The notes under the pieces were generated by a model that worked only from the letters and a program-made list of their open reading frames with translations, had not been told where the DNA came from and did not search any database. The position numbers were made by a program, and so were the translations under genes. Shown here piece by piece: positions 45,370-57,938 of a stretch of 64,000 bases of DNA. The DNA is from Microvelia longipes (lineage: Eukaryota; Arthropoda; Insecta; Hemiptera; Veliidae). Every line of letters begins with the position of its first letter. Within the stretch, counting starts at the first letter, position 1. Location of the stretch: positions 54,043,930 to 54,107,929 of the forward strand of contig JACMZG010000008.1 of assembly GCA_018340805.1 (NCBI GenBank), given 5' to 3'.

Positions 45370-46074
45370 GTTAAAAATTAAAATGGTTAAAGCCGTTTTT
45401 TATTTATAAAAACAAACCAAAGGTCCAATTACAAAACAATATAAAATACAATATAAAAAGAAACTTATATTAACAATATTAAAAATATGATGGTACTACA
45501 ATTAAGCTTTAAGCTTTCACCATTAAAACATAAAAGTATACTAAAAAATAAAATTTAAAGTCAAAGAGACTAAAGTTTTAATATGCTTAATATTGTTTTT
45601 ATGTTTTAATAACTTAATATGCGGACTATGTACATAATGCTATCAGTATTATTTTTCTTCTTCTTCTTCTTTCACTTTTATGTCGTATAAATTAATATGT
45701 CAGACAATACTAACGGTTTTTTAACGAGCTTTATTAGTTATATTTTTGGATCTCTTCTAGTGAATTTAAAATTACAAAGAATACATTAAAAAAACAAAAA
45801 AAAACCCAATATGTATTCAATTACATGATCTTACAAATTAAAGAGGTGTAGGTAAACGTTTTTAATGATAACAATAACTATATTTAAACAGATAAAGTTA
45901 AGTATGAAAATAAGTTACAAATAAAAGATTATAAAATAATATTATAAGATATAAGAAACTAGAGGGGCCCTCTAGTAATAATATCTCTATGGTCAACTGG
46001 CGTTCGTGTTATCAGTGGAATTGGCGGAATTACATTGTGTTTACGGTCCTGTTCTCCTTCATATATAAATAAAT
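45370..46074. promoter_or_regulatory. Putative shared divergent promoter of torsin A and torsin B
   Basis: Only 705 bp separate the two start codons, which point away from each other. I see no repeat here except a (TTC)n-like run near 45655. On the + side, atcagtgg at 46011 fits the arthropod initiator TCAGT 60 bp before the torsin B ATG. A ggtcct lies 31 bp after its A, a few bases off ideal DPE spacing. No comparable motif stands out for torsin A. The promoter role is inferred from geometry. Confidence 0.55.
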
Positions 46075-46258
46075 ATGTGTTCCTTATCCATTATTTACTT
46101 TACATGCTTTACGGTTTTAGTTGGTGGCTTGTATTCTACAGATTCATCTATTGTGACAACGGTTACGAAAACCATTAATCGCGTTTACAGAAAGGTTGGG
46201 CAATTTGTTGGATTCAAAGAAAGTTGCTCTGAAGGTTGGATTAAAACCGATACTCCTG
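46075..46258 (+). CDS. Torsin: Torsin B exon 1: signal and pre-AAA segment
   Basis: First ATG of the frame; leader CSLSIIYFTCFTVLVGGLYS, then SCSEGWIKTDTPG. Donor gtaagt is strong, and the exon ends one base into a Gly codon completed by exon 2. Confidence 0.9.
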
Positions 46259-47865
46259 GTAAGTGCTACTTTAATTTTACTCAAGTGGTTATGTTTTGCT
46301 ATATTATTTATGGTGACCTAATATTTTTATCTTGAATGCCGGTACATTTTAGGGCGCCTCTAAAATCTGTAATGATAATAACCTGCAATACACACCACTG
46401 TGTCTTAGCAATGCCAACCCAAAGAATGTATTAGAAATAGAATGTTGAAATTAAAGGGATGTAGAAATTCATACAGTAGGAGTGGGGGCGCGGGACACAG
46501 TGATCCAACTCCCTCGTTTTAGGTGGTCCTGATAAAACTGGGGCTAGTTGTATCAACTACCGCACCTAGCGCTAGTTTTCACCTTGTACGACAGTTATCA
46601 ATACTGTTATCAGTTTTAAATCGAGATGTCTATAAACTGAAATTCAAACAAGACAAATTTTCTGAACATTTTTAGTTGTTTATAAGATTATTTGTTTAGA
46701 AAATAAGATAAATTTTGAATTTTTCTCATTATAAGGACAAATAAAAAAGCAATAAACACACAAACTAATTTCCATTTCTGCACGTCATGATATCAGGTCT
46801 AGTTAAAAAAAGCACAGCATTTATTTTTATAACATTTTAAATAATTAATAAGATCTTTAACATTGTTAAAGATCCCTTTAAATAATTTTAATTTTGAAAA
46901 TTAAGAATTTATTATTTTATATATGTACCGTACAAGGTGAACTGACCTGCCTCTTGTGGAGAAACGGTGAACTTAAAGCAGGCTCATCTAAAACAGCTTA
47001 TTCCGGGGGAGTTAGACCACTGTGTCCCGCGCCCCCACCCTTACTGTATGAATTTCTACATCACTTTAGTTGAAAAGCATATGAGAACGTCAGACACATT
47101 GTAACAAGTATTTTAGCCCGGGGAGCTGTTGGCGAGGGTGGTTCGGGACAATGAATTTTAATTTGCCACAATCAAGTTCTATAAATAAACAAGCAACGAT
47201 AAGCCGCCACTTTGTTCTATTAAGGTTGAAAAAAGAAGAACCTAGAGATAGGGGAGAGCAAGGATAGGGTAACAAGGAGAGTGCACAACTTAAAACTACT
47301 GTAGCCCTTAAAAATATAAAAGTTCATAAAAAACAAAATAATTAAGGTTAAGCAAGAACTTATACTTAATTAATATACAACTTAACTCTAATTCTCTTAA
47401 AATTATTAATATGTCCATCACAGGGAATGAACAGTTAACTATTAAATAACGTAAAAAGAAAGGGTTAAAAATATTTATGCGTACTGAATGATAATAATGA
47501 TAATGATTTATATTAATTAAATAGGCTATTGGATTTAGTAAAATATTAATAATTTATATTACGTAAAATGCTATAATTGGGGGAACCAATCTTGCTGTTC
47601 TGTTAAGTATATTCAAAGTGTCCAAATGAATAACTGAATAATTAGTGCTTCAGATTGTGATAAACAAAATAAGCTTAAAAATTAAAGAAGATAAAAAGTA
47701 TAAAAAATACTGTCTGAAACGATGGTAGGATGACCAAATTTCCTGAGCACCACCTAGAGCAGTGGTTCCCAACCTTTTTTATAATTGGGACCCCTTATAA
47801 TATTTTGAATACTTCCCGGACCCTTGAAATATATATATATATATATATATATAGATATATTATAT

Positions 47866-47908
<43 letters not shown>

Positions 47909-50122
47909 AAATTTGTTGAAGTAACACACACAAAAGAAAAAAAATCTATTTTTTTTACTTTCACAATATAAGTTGTAAAATTGCTCCCGGGACCCCCTAA
48001 AAACTCATTTGGGACCCCCAAGGGGTCCCAGGACCCCTGGTTGGGAACCACTGACCTAGAGAACACCTAGACTAACTTTTATGCACTCCGAATTTGACTC
48101 TATCCTGGATCCTAACACTAGATCCAGAGTTCACAATCACTAGCCACCTTCACTACCGGTAACCGTGACTTCCGATGTGACCAACGAACTTGTCAACGTT
48201 TCGGAGACGGCACGCGTTCTAAAACAAAACGGTTCCGAAAATCCGGCCTCAGCCAGTAACATAAAAAGTTCAAGGCGAACAAACACAGATCTGTCCTGGT
48301 TAAGGGCTGACCAGGAACTCTCAGTGCAGACCCCTAGAGTGCTTCTCCCTCCACTCAGTCAGACAAGCTTGGGGCAGGAAATTGAATTAGCTGAAACTCA
48401 GGTCCTCTTCTTAGTACTTAAGATTAAAAATACCCTAATAAGACCACTAAACAACTTAAACTAGCAATTATCAAAACAGGGCTACATGTTTCTTAAATAA
48501 TAATTGTAACTAATTTTGTTAAAACTAAATTATCGTTATAACATATCTAGCATATCTTATAGGAATGTTATTAACCTTCCTTAACATAACATTCCTCGTT
48601 CTTTATTCGCCATTTAAAGAGATAGTTGTCAGGTTGGCAATACAAGTGCCGGGAAAACAAAAGGGTGATCAACATTTTTTTATCATATCGAAATTTTATC
48701 TTAACTTTTTTTATTGTTAGTTAATTTGTGATTATTATTTTTTATCATATCGAAATTCTATCTTTATTTTTTTAATGTTAGGTAATTTGTGAGTTAAAAT
48801 TTAATAGGTTGACCATTGGTGCTATGAAAATTGTCAGTATTTTATGTATAAATATTTCAATTATTCCAGGATTTTAAATATAGTTAGGTTTTTATAACTA
48901 CATACTTGAATTTGTTTGTTTTTTAAGCTGGTATTTAAATAAAATAAAACATATAAAACATTTATTTTCTGTTAGAATATACATACAATGGTTTGTATTT
49001 ACCTATTATACTATAGTATAAAATTTTCTAACAAAAAAAATTCTGGCGCTGTGGTCCGCATGTCCGGCGAATTTCTTTTGGATACGTGTTTCTGTGATTA
49101 ACAACAATCCTGGTTTAAATGATAATTTTTATAGTTTTTTACATTATATAAGTTTACCACTACTAAATAAATAATTCTGGCGCGGTGGTCCGCTGTCGGG
49201 TGAATTTCATTTAGAATGCGTGCTTCAAATGCTGAACAGTGAATTTGTGCTAAGCAACCCATTTCTTGCTTATGCAAGAACCATATTATTAGACCCCATA
49301 TTATACCATATTATTATTAGATAAGATATCATGTATATCAGGTAAAAAAAATGATACAAAATTATTGTCCCTACTAGGATTTGAACCCAGGTACTCTGGG
49401 TTTGAGTGCTCGCATCCAATAGAAATTTGCCTGACATGCGGACCACCACGCCAGAATTATTTTCTAGTTGTAAACTTATATTAAGTAAAAAAAACGATAA
49501 AAAATTATCGTCCCTTCCAGGATGTGAACCCAGTTACCCTGAGTTTGAGTGGTCGTATTGACTTCAGACCATTGGCATTCAACCCAGAGGCCCAAAAAAC
49601 ATTAAGAACGACACCCTACTCGAAATTTAATTTTCAACAACCGTAATTTTGGTTTTGTATAATTTTTGTGATTTTTTCGACTTTTTGGTAACTTAGAGTG
49701 GTCGTATCGACTTCAGACTGGTTTCATTCGATTCAGCACCCAAAAATACATAGAAAACGACACCCTATTCGAAATTTATTTTTTTTTACCTAAATTTTAG
49801 TTTTCTGTAATTTACAATGGTTTTTTCAACTTTTTGGTCACTTAAAGTGGTCTTATCGACATCGGACCGGTTTCATTCGATTCAGCATCTCAAAAAACAT
49901 AAATATTGATCTCTTTCGCTGCGAAAAATATTAACCCTGAATTTGGACGATTTTATCAAAATTTTGCTAAGTCAGCAAACCGGGTTAATGACGTCACAAA
50001 AACTTGGTTTTCAATAGGGTTCGTGTCCTCCCGAAGGCTGATTTTGTACCGAATTTGGTTAAAAAATATTAATCCGGTTGAAAGATAGAGTTTTTTACAA
50101 GAAAGTGTCTAGAAATACATAC

Positions 50123-50172
<50 letters not shown>

Positions 50173-53100
50173 ACTATATATATAATATATATTATATATA
50201 TATATATATATAATATATATATATATTATATAATATATATATATTATATTATATAATAATAACTTACAGGGGGTGAAACAGCTTGAGGTTTGATGGGTTT
50301 GAAAATTTTCGACATTATGGTCTTTCGTCAGTCAGAATAGGCAGGGAGTCCGAGTGACTGAAGTTAAAAATCATCACTACCACCCGCCTCCACCCCCGGT
50401 TCCCGCCATCAACGAAAATAGCAGCACACCAAGACGTCCTTAACTTATCGTCTAAAACTCTCACGGAACCTCAAAAAGCAGTGCTGTCAAGGGTCTTACT
50501 TTTGCCCCACCCCTAAATTTAACCAATTTAATCTAGTTCAGGACACCCTAAAATTTGCAAGAAGCCTTCGCTGGAAATTCTTTTGGAATGATAATCCGTC
50601 TAATAACCCCAATAAAATTCACAGCTCTTTAATCAAGTTCAAACCTTCTACCTCAAGAGATCCTCCTGCCCTCGATCCTAATCATCCTCTGGAACTGTAT
50701 ATAAAACACGTCCTCAACCAGGTTACGGACCCTCTTTTTCCAAACTCTCTACCTCGTTACCAAAACATCACTTTTGAAGAAAGACAAGCTATAAACTCTC
50801 TTCGCTCTGACCCCGACATCATGGTCCTTCCTGCAGACAAAGGGTCCACAACTGTAGTCATGGACCGAGCAGATTATGACGCTGAAGCTCTCCGCCAACT
50901 CTCTTCATCCGCATACAAAGAACTACCTACGGATCTTACGCCAGAACTCAACAAACAAATAATGGACTACATAAAAAGTAAAGCCAGTACTGAAAACCTG
51001 TCTGACGAAACAGCACACATAGCACCAGGCACTCCCCACTTTTACCTTCTGCCTAAAATACACAAAATTGACAACCCTAAACAAGGACGACCCGTACTTG
51101 CTGGCTATGAAAGCAATACTGAACGGATTTCCGCCTATGTCGACTTTTTCCTACAGCCGATAGTTAAAACTCTTCCTTCATATACACGAGATACCAACGA
51201 TTTCCTCACTTTTATACGCTCTATTCCAACCCCCCTTCCTCCAGATGTTTTCCTAGTAACAATAGATGTTACCTCACTTTACACTAATATTCCCCACGAC
51301 GAGGGCCTAGCAGCCATGGAGTTTTTCCTAAACCAGCGACCTCAACCCCAGTGCCCTTCAACAGATTTTCTGGTTCAACTCGCTAAACTCATACTTACTT
51401 CTAACGTCCCGTTTCAACGAAAAATTCTATCTACAAGAGACAGGTACCGCAATGGGAACGACCTTTGCACCCTCATATTCTAATCTGTTTATCTTTCTAA
51501 AAATCTTTCTAGAAAAACAAAATCTTAAACCACTCTGCTGGCGTAGGTTTATAGATGACATTTTTATGATCTGGCAACATGATTTGGACTCTCTCCTAAC
51601 CTTTCTTAACTCATTAAACTCAAGCTTCAGTGTAAAATTCACATGGTCGTATTCGCATACCTCTGCCACATTTTTAGATGTTGATCTAAAAATTGAAAAC
51701 GGTGCCTTTACTACTTCAGTCCACATAAAGCCCACAAATCACCAGCAATATTTACACTATTCTTCTTGCCCCATCACTACTTACTAGGAATTCTATCCTA
51801 CTCGCTTGCCACTAGGGGTCGCAGGATCTGTTCAGATCAAGAAAGCCTCAATACTTTCAATACTGGTCTCTCCCAAGCCCTTTTGGCCAGGGGTTACCCG
51901 GAGGCACTTATAGAGAGACAGTTAAGCAAACCTTATTACCCTCAACAACATCCAGACCCAAATACTGGAACCCTGTGAACTTAGTCACCACATTCACTCC
52001 AGGTTACACAAACTTAAAAATGTCCTTCGATCTGGTCTCCCTATACTGGAAAGCTCTCCTCTGACAAGAGAATTCTACCTAAAGCGCCATCTATTTCTTT
52101 TCGTAGACCCCTAACCTCAGAACCTAGTTGTACACACTAACCCCGATCAGAAATTGGACCTAAACCTAACCCAGGCACACACAATGCAATAAACCCCGTT
52201 GTCTCACCTGCAATTTAAACCAACCCTTCTACCGTTTTCACCAGCCCATCAAACTAATATATCGTACCTATCACATCAGATTCTAATTGTAAATCATCCA
52301 ACGTGGTATACGTACTAGAATGCAAACTGTGTGATTCTTTCTACATCGGAGAAACATGCACACCCCTCAACTACCGAATCAACAACCACCGCAGTTCTGT
52401 AACCAATAGTCTCACCCACCTTCCGGTTGCCACCATGCTGTTTCACATAACACACCATTTGATATGTGCTTCAACGTCAGATTCTAAAAACCCTTCCCAC
52501 TAATACTTCAGACCACGATAGGAGACAAATGGAGCAGGCATACCAGCTAGTAACAAAATCTAAAAGTCCACCAGGACTTAATTTGAGATAATCTCTGCTT
52601 TATTTTACTTAACTATTTCATACTTATTCTTATTATATTTTTATTTTAATTTTATATATGGATAAATACTCATATTTTCATACTACATATGCATGTTTAT
52701 TTTTTTTTTATTTTTATATTTATCTATACTCTAGTGTTTATATTTCACATTTATACGTTACCATTATCTTTGTTTTAGATATAATTTTGTCATTAATATT
52801 ATTATTATTCCCATTCCTTCCTACATTATCCCTTTCCCTGTCTCCGAGTGCGTCTTCGTGTGATTTCAAACACGCGCGGGTTATTATATACGCGGTACAA
52901 CAGTTTAGTTCAACGCCGCCAGTAACCGCCACTCTACAGGCAACTTAACAAAAGTTGATCTTTCACCCGCTAGATGTCAGCATTACTAAACCTACAGTGT
53001 ATTTATACCACTAACACTATGATTTTAACTTTAGACCAAAATACAACGGTTGTTATCCGCCTAGAAATTGAAGACATTGAACGCGAACAATTCTTCTATA

Positions 53101-55948
53101 CACCAGGACATCACTGCATCAGACAAGCGAGAAAAACCAACTCCTGAGGCGTATGTTCACGAAGAAAATAGAGAGGCACCAAGGCAGTCTGCGAATCAGC
53201 TACTAAACCCAGCGTGTCAACTGAAGAGAATGCAGACTCCAGCCAAGAAGTGTCTAGCAAAACTCTAACTTCAAAATTTGGCCGATTCCAGGTGTCGTAA
53301 CGTTGTCCACTAAGGTTGAGTTCACTCTTATTGAACTCAAGGTGGGAGTGTGTGGAAAATGCAGTCCTTTTGGTTTTTACAGTTCATTGTTTAATTTTTG
53401 TTTGTTTTTGTTTTTTGTATTTATTCTCTTTAAAAATGAATGTTGGCAAGACAGTATTATTTTGGTCTCCTTAGAACATTGTTTTTGGAAGGGGAAAAAG
53501 TTTTAATTTTTGGAAAGCAGGGTTGAAGTTCAGAGCATTACTTGACACCGAAAAGAAAAATGTTAAATTCTTGAAATCTGTTTAAAATAGTTTTGTAAAA
53601 CCGAAAAATAGAGTTTTGTTTTAAGTTGAAATCAGGTCAGTTTGATTTATTTTAGACACTTTCTAGGCACGGGTAGTGCCTTGAAAGGACTTTACTTTGA
53701 TTCGGGACAAATATATATATATAATATATATATATATATATTATATATATATATATTATATATATATATTATATATATATATATAATTTAGTTGGTTGCC
53801 AATGCGGGATTTAATCCCCCACTTTCATCAATTGCCAACAAGCTTTTAAGCCTCATTGTATTATGAAAATTTGCTTTCCGAAACCGAGATCGCAAAATCC
53901 GCCCAATTTTATGTATATACCGGAGATGACGCTCCAACGAACTTGCATCGACTAGATCTAAATCTGCAGTACCAATTCACTTAATTTCATTAAGAAACAT
54001 ACGAGGAGAAAGAGGTAATTAAATTAGAATCGTCACTATATAAGTTAGTGCGATCCAGAATTCATTCACACATTCCACAATCACAAAATGACAGAATACA
54101 AGTTCATCATAAGTTAAACAAGCTTTCCTAGTTGTTTTCTGAGTAGTTGTTTCATAAGTTTAATCAGACGCTCCCACCATCCCCCCACCACTCTATCGCT
54201 TCCTCCAACAATGCCACTCTCTGTATCCGTCCAAGTCGATACGCAAGGAAACTTGTCAGCACCAACCAGTTTCGTCCGATATCAGAGTTAAACTATTGAG
54301 GACGGGACCCCTTCGTCGCAATAAATCTCCTAAAAAAGCCGAGAGGAAAAAGCCTCAGTAACAAGGAGCTAACTAACTCTAGATGAACGCCCTATAAATA
54401 GCCACAACGTATTCAAAGAAAACCCAAATTTTCTTCTTTATTTTTTAGAAATAGGGGTCCAGCTAAAGCTATACCTATAATTTCAAATTACATATGCCTC
54501 CCTAACTTTCTATTCTCTAGGTAAAAAATTGGTTCACTAGTAAATTTTCTGGCTATTAGGAAATTTCTCCCGCTTCTAATGAGACCAATTTCGCCTTCTA
54601 GCTTGAAACTATTAAAATTTGACCTTTCTTTTGAGGAGTACTATCTCCTTTAATATNGTATGTATTCAAGTGTCAAAAAATAGGCATAACTCAAAATTTT
54701 GACAAAAAATGAAAATTTTTGAAACTTTTTGCGGAAACATTGAAGCTTACATGACCCACTTTGAGAACTCTTGTTGCTAGGAAAACTACCTTGAACACTC
54801 CTCTTTTAAGGTGATACCCATAAATACCCATTTGTAGGGCTATTTTTTGAGTTAGCTTGATAACAACTCGAAAAAAACACCCAAATATTACAAGTTTTAT
54901 TTATTTCTTGTGAGTTCATCTATGGGTCTTCATTGTCGAAACGTTTTTTAATTAATATTTTTTTTAAATAAGGGATTTATAAACTATCAAAAATCCCTCC
55001 TGACGGATAGGTTGTGGTATTTTATGAATCAATGCGTTATTTTTTTATCCTTGGTCCAAAAGTAAATTGTATAATTGTGTTTAATTAGTCTATTAATTTT
55101 GTATTACAATCATATGGTTGGTTAAGATTAAAGTATAACTCAGTTTATGTTTTGAAAAGTTATCAGTTGGTTGCAGGCTTCTGGATGTACGTTTGAAAAT
55201 TTACATTATATTCTAAGCAATCTATTCTAATATTGTCCCTTATTTTAAAATCCTTATTTAAAAAAAAATATAATTAAAAAGCTTTCTGACAATTGGAAGA
55301 CCCCACTAGATTACACTCACAAGAATTACAAAAAAAAAAAAAAAAAAAAACTTGTATTTTTGGGTGTTATTTGAGACTTTGTATTCAGTCTTAACTCCAA
55401 AAAAAGCCCTACAAATGGGATAATTAATGGGTATCAATCTTTAAAAAGGCGTGTTCAAGGTAAGAGTTTTCCTAGCAACAAAGAGGTTCTCAAAGATGGG
55501 CCATTAGCTCATGTTACGTCAAAAAGTTTCAAAAAATTTTCATTATTTGTCAAAATTTTGAGGTATCATGCTTTTTTACACTTGAATACATATTTTTGGG
55601 ATATAACAACCATGTTGTCTTATTAGAAAATTTCCTTCTTCTTTCCAACAATTCAATATTTTGAGCTAGGTTGTATACTTTTCTGAGTATATGCCTCTTT
55701 CTAAATGCAATTCAAGGCGTTTTAAAAAATCATGAAATTACTTGTGGGGAAAACGGATTGAGAATCGGACAAATTATATGAAGTGTTTTGTATGGAAATA
55801 CAGCATGTGTTACCAACCTCTATTCGGGAAGGGAGTTATTTGTACACCCGTATTATTATATATATATATATATAATAGATATATATAATATATATATATA
55901 TAATATAATATTATATATATAGGATAATATTATATTATATGTATATTA

Positions 55949-56027
<79 letters not shown>

Positions 56028-57867
56028 AATGTATAATATATATATATAAACCTCAACAATTTATATAATATGCATATTCTTGATTAGTGAGTCCCTCATT
56101 CCAAAAGATCCGCCTCCCCCCTCCATGACCCCACTCTCATGAAATCATATTTCCTTTTAAAATTCTTGTAGTTGGTATAACGGAACTACCAGATTACTTA
56201 CTAACACTTCTGTTAACTGGCTACAAAAACTCAACTTTTCTTGTTCAAAATAATAAATCTTGGGACCATGTTTTTTTATCTATATATTGTCTCGGCAATT
56301 TTTTAATCATAATAACTATTCCTGGTAAGGCCCTCACTTTTAATAATTTTATTTATATTATAAGTTTGTAAGTACAAAATAATTCTGGCACGGTGGTCTA
56401 CATACCAGTTGAATTTCCTTGGAAATTAGTGCTTCCGTGGTTAACCATTCCTCAGGAAGTACTAAGAACCAGAGGGGGTCTCTTGTATGGGAGATTTTGG
56501 TAAGGCTAGTTCTACCCCACCCTTGCATTTTTATAAAATTTTCCTTGTACATTGTTGCTAATGGGTAGCAACATGTTTAACTTGAACTGTAGAAATAGAC
56601 TACAAATATCGCAATATATTCATCTGTGTCTTGAGATGTTCATCACATCAGCTTATAGTTTCTTCTGCCTGATCCAACCCTATCTCGAATATTTTTAGAA
56701 TAACATTTAATAGTTGTTTTTATGAACTAAAAAAAATTAAGAACGCTAATATTTCCTTAAGCAGTTAGTTAGTTCCTAAGGTGAAAGCCTTTGGAACCAA
56801 AGCAATAAATTCTGAGGCAAAGGCAAGAAATTTATGTGTTTAACTCCGGAGGCAAAGCCGAGGAAGTTATGACTATTAACACCCAAGGAAGACAAGGCAG
56901 GTGATTCACTGAGTGCATACAAGATTTACTCAACAACCATTTTTATTAATGATGCTCGATATTATTGTTTGCAGGATTAGAATTATATCTATCTCAAGAA
57001 CTTTTAGGTCAACCAATTGCTCAAAAAGTGATTCCTTTTATATTTGACCAGCATTGGCAAGATCGTTTACTTCATAAGCATTTGATACTATGTTTTTATG
57101 GCACACCTGGGACTGGAAAAACATTTACCACTAAGTTGCTTAATAATTATATATTTTCTCAAGGTGATAAAAGTTATTATTATCTATTCTTTAGTGGTTC
57201 TCAGTCACATTTACCTCAGGATAGTCTTAAAAAATTAAAGGTGAGTAATAATGTATTTATTAATATTTAATTACAGGTTTTATGTACCTTTTGTTCATGA
57301 AAATATTTCCTTAATCTATATGAAAATATTTCCTCAATCTAACTAATAATATTTCTTAATCAATGGGAATATATTTCCTTAATCTATGTCAAAATATTTC
57401 CTCAATCTATAAAAATATATCATTAATCTATATGAAAATATTTCCTCAATCTATTTGAAAATATTTCCTCAATCTATATGAAAATATATCCTCAATCTAT
57501 TTATCAGCCAATGGAATTGGGAATAAACTCTTACAACCACTAATAACGAAGCACTTAGAAGACCATGCATTTGAGAGATAAAGCAGAGTTAATTTAAATA
57601 CCTACTAAGTTGTAATCAAAGCAAGAAGCTCATTTATTCCAAAGTTTTTATTACATATGCTTGTAACCTTCTCCTACATCATGACGTATGCGAAATTAAG
57701 TTTTCACTAGAGAAAGTCTTCAAGAAATTCAAGTGTGTATGTGAAAAGATTTAGAAATTCACGTGCACACACTCCCTTACATTACACACACATGCTAATG
57801 TGATTTATTATAATATATATAATATATAATATATATATTATATATATATATATATATATACTTATAT

Positions 57868-57938
<71 letters not shown>

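Larger units (their letters stand above)
50281..52575 (+). mobile_element. Penelope-like retroelement with GIY-YIG endonuclease
   Basis: A single degraded element in sense orientation inside torsin B intron 1. The N-terminal region (NLSSKTLTEPQKAVLSRVLL) and linker precede the reverse transcriptase. A zinc-like CNKPRCLTCNLN motif (about 52170) and a GIY-YIG endonuclease follow. The order RT then GIY-YIG defines the Penelope-like class. A likely frame loss near 50500 and further ones near 51425, 51780 and 52050 inactivate it. No clear terminal repeats are visible. Confidence 0.9.

Noticed and set aside
47090..47275. 61-codon minus-strand frame
   Set aside because: Begins next to a MITE end, no domain, no splice context.
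53303..53506. 67-codon open frame
   Set aside because: Hydrophobic low-complexity translation of a T-rich stretch; no support.
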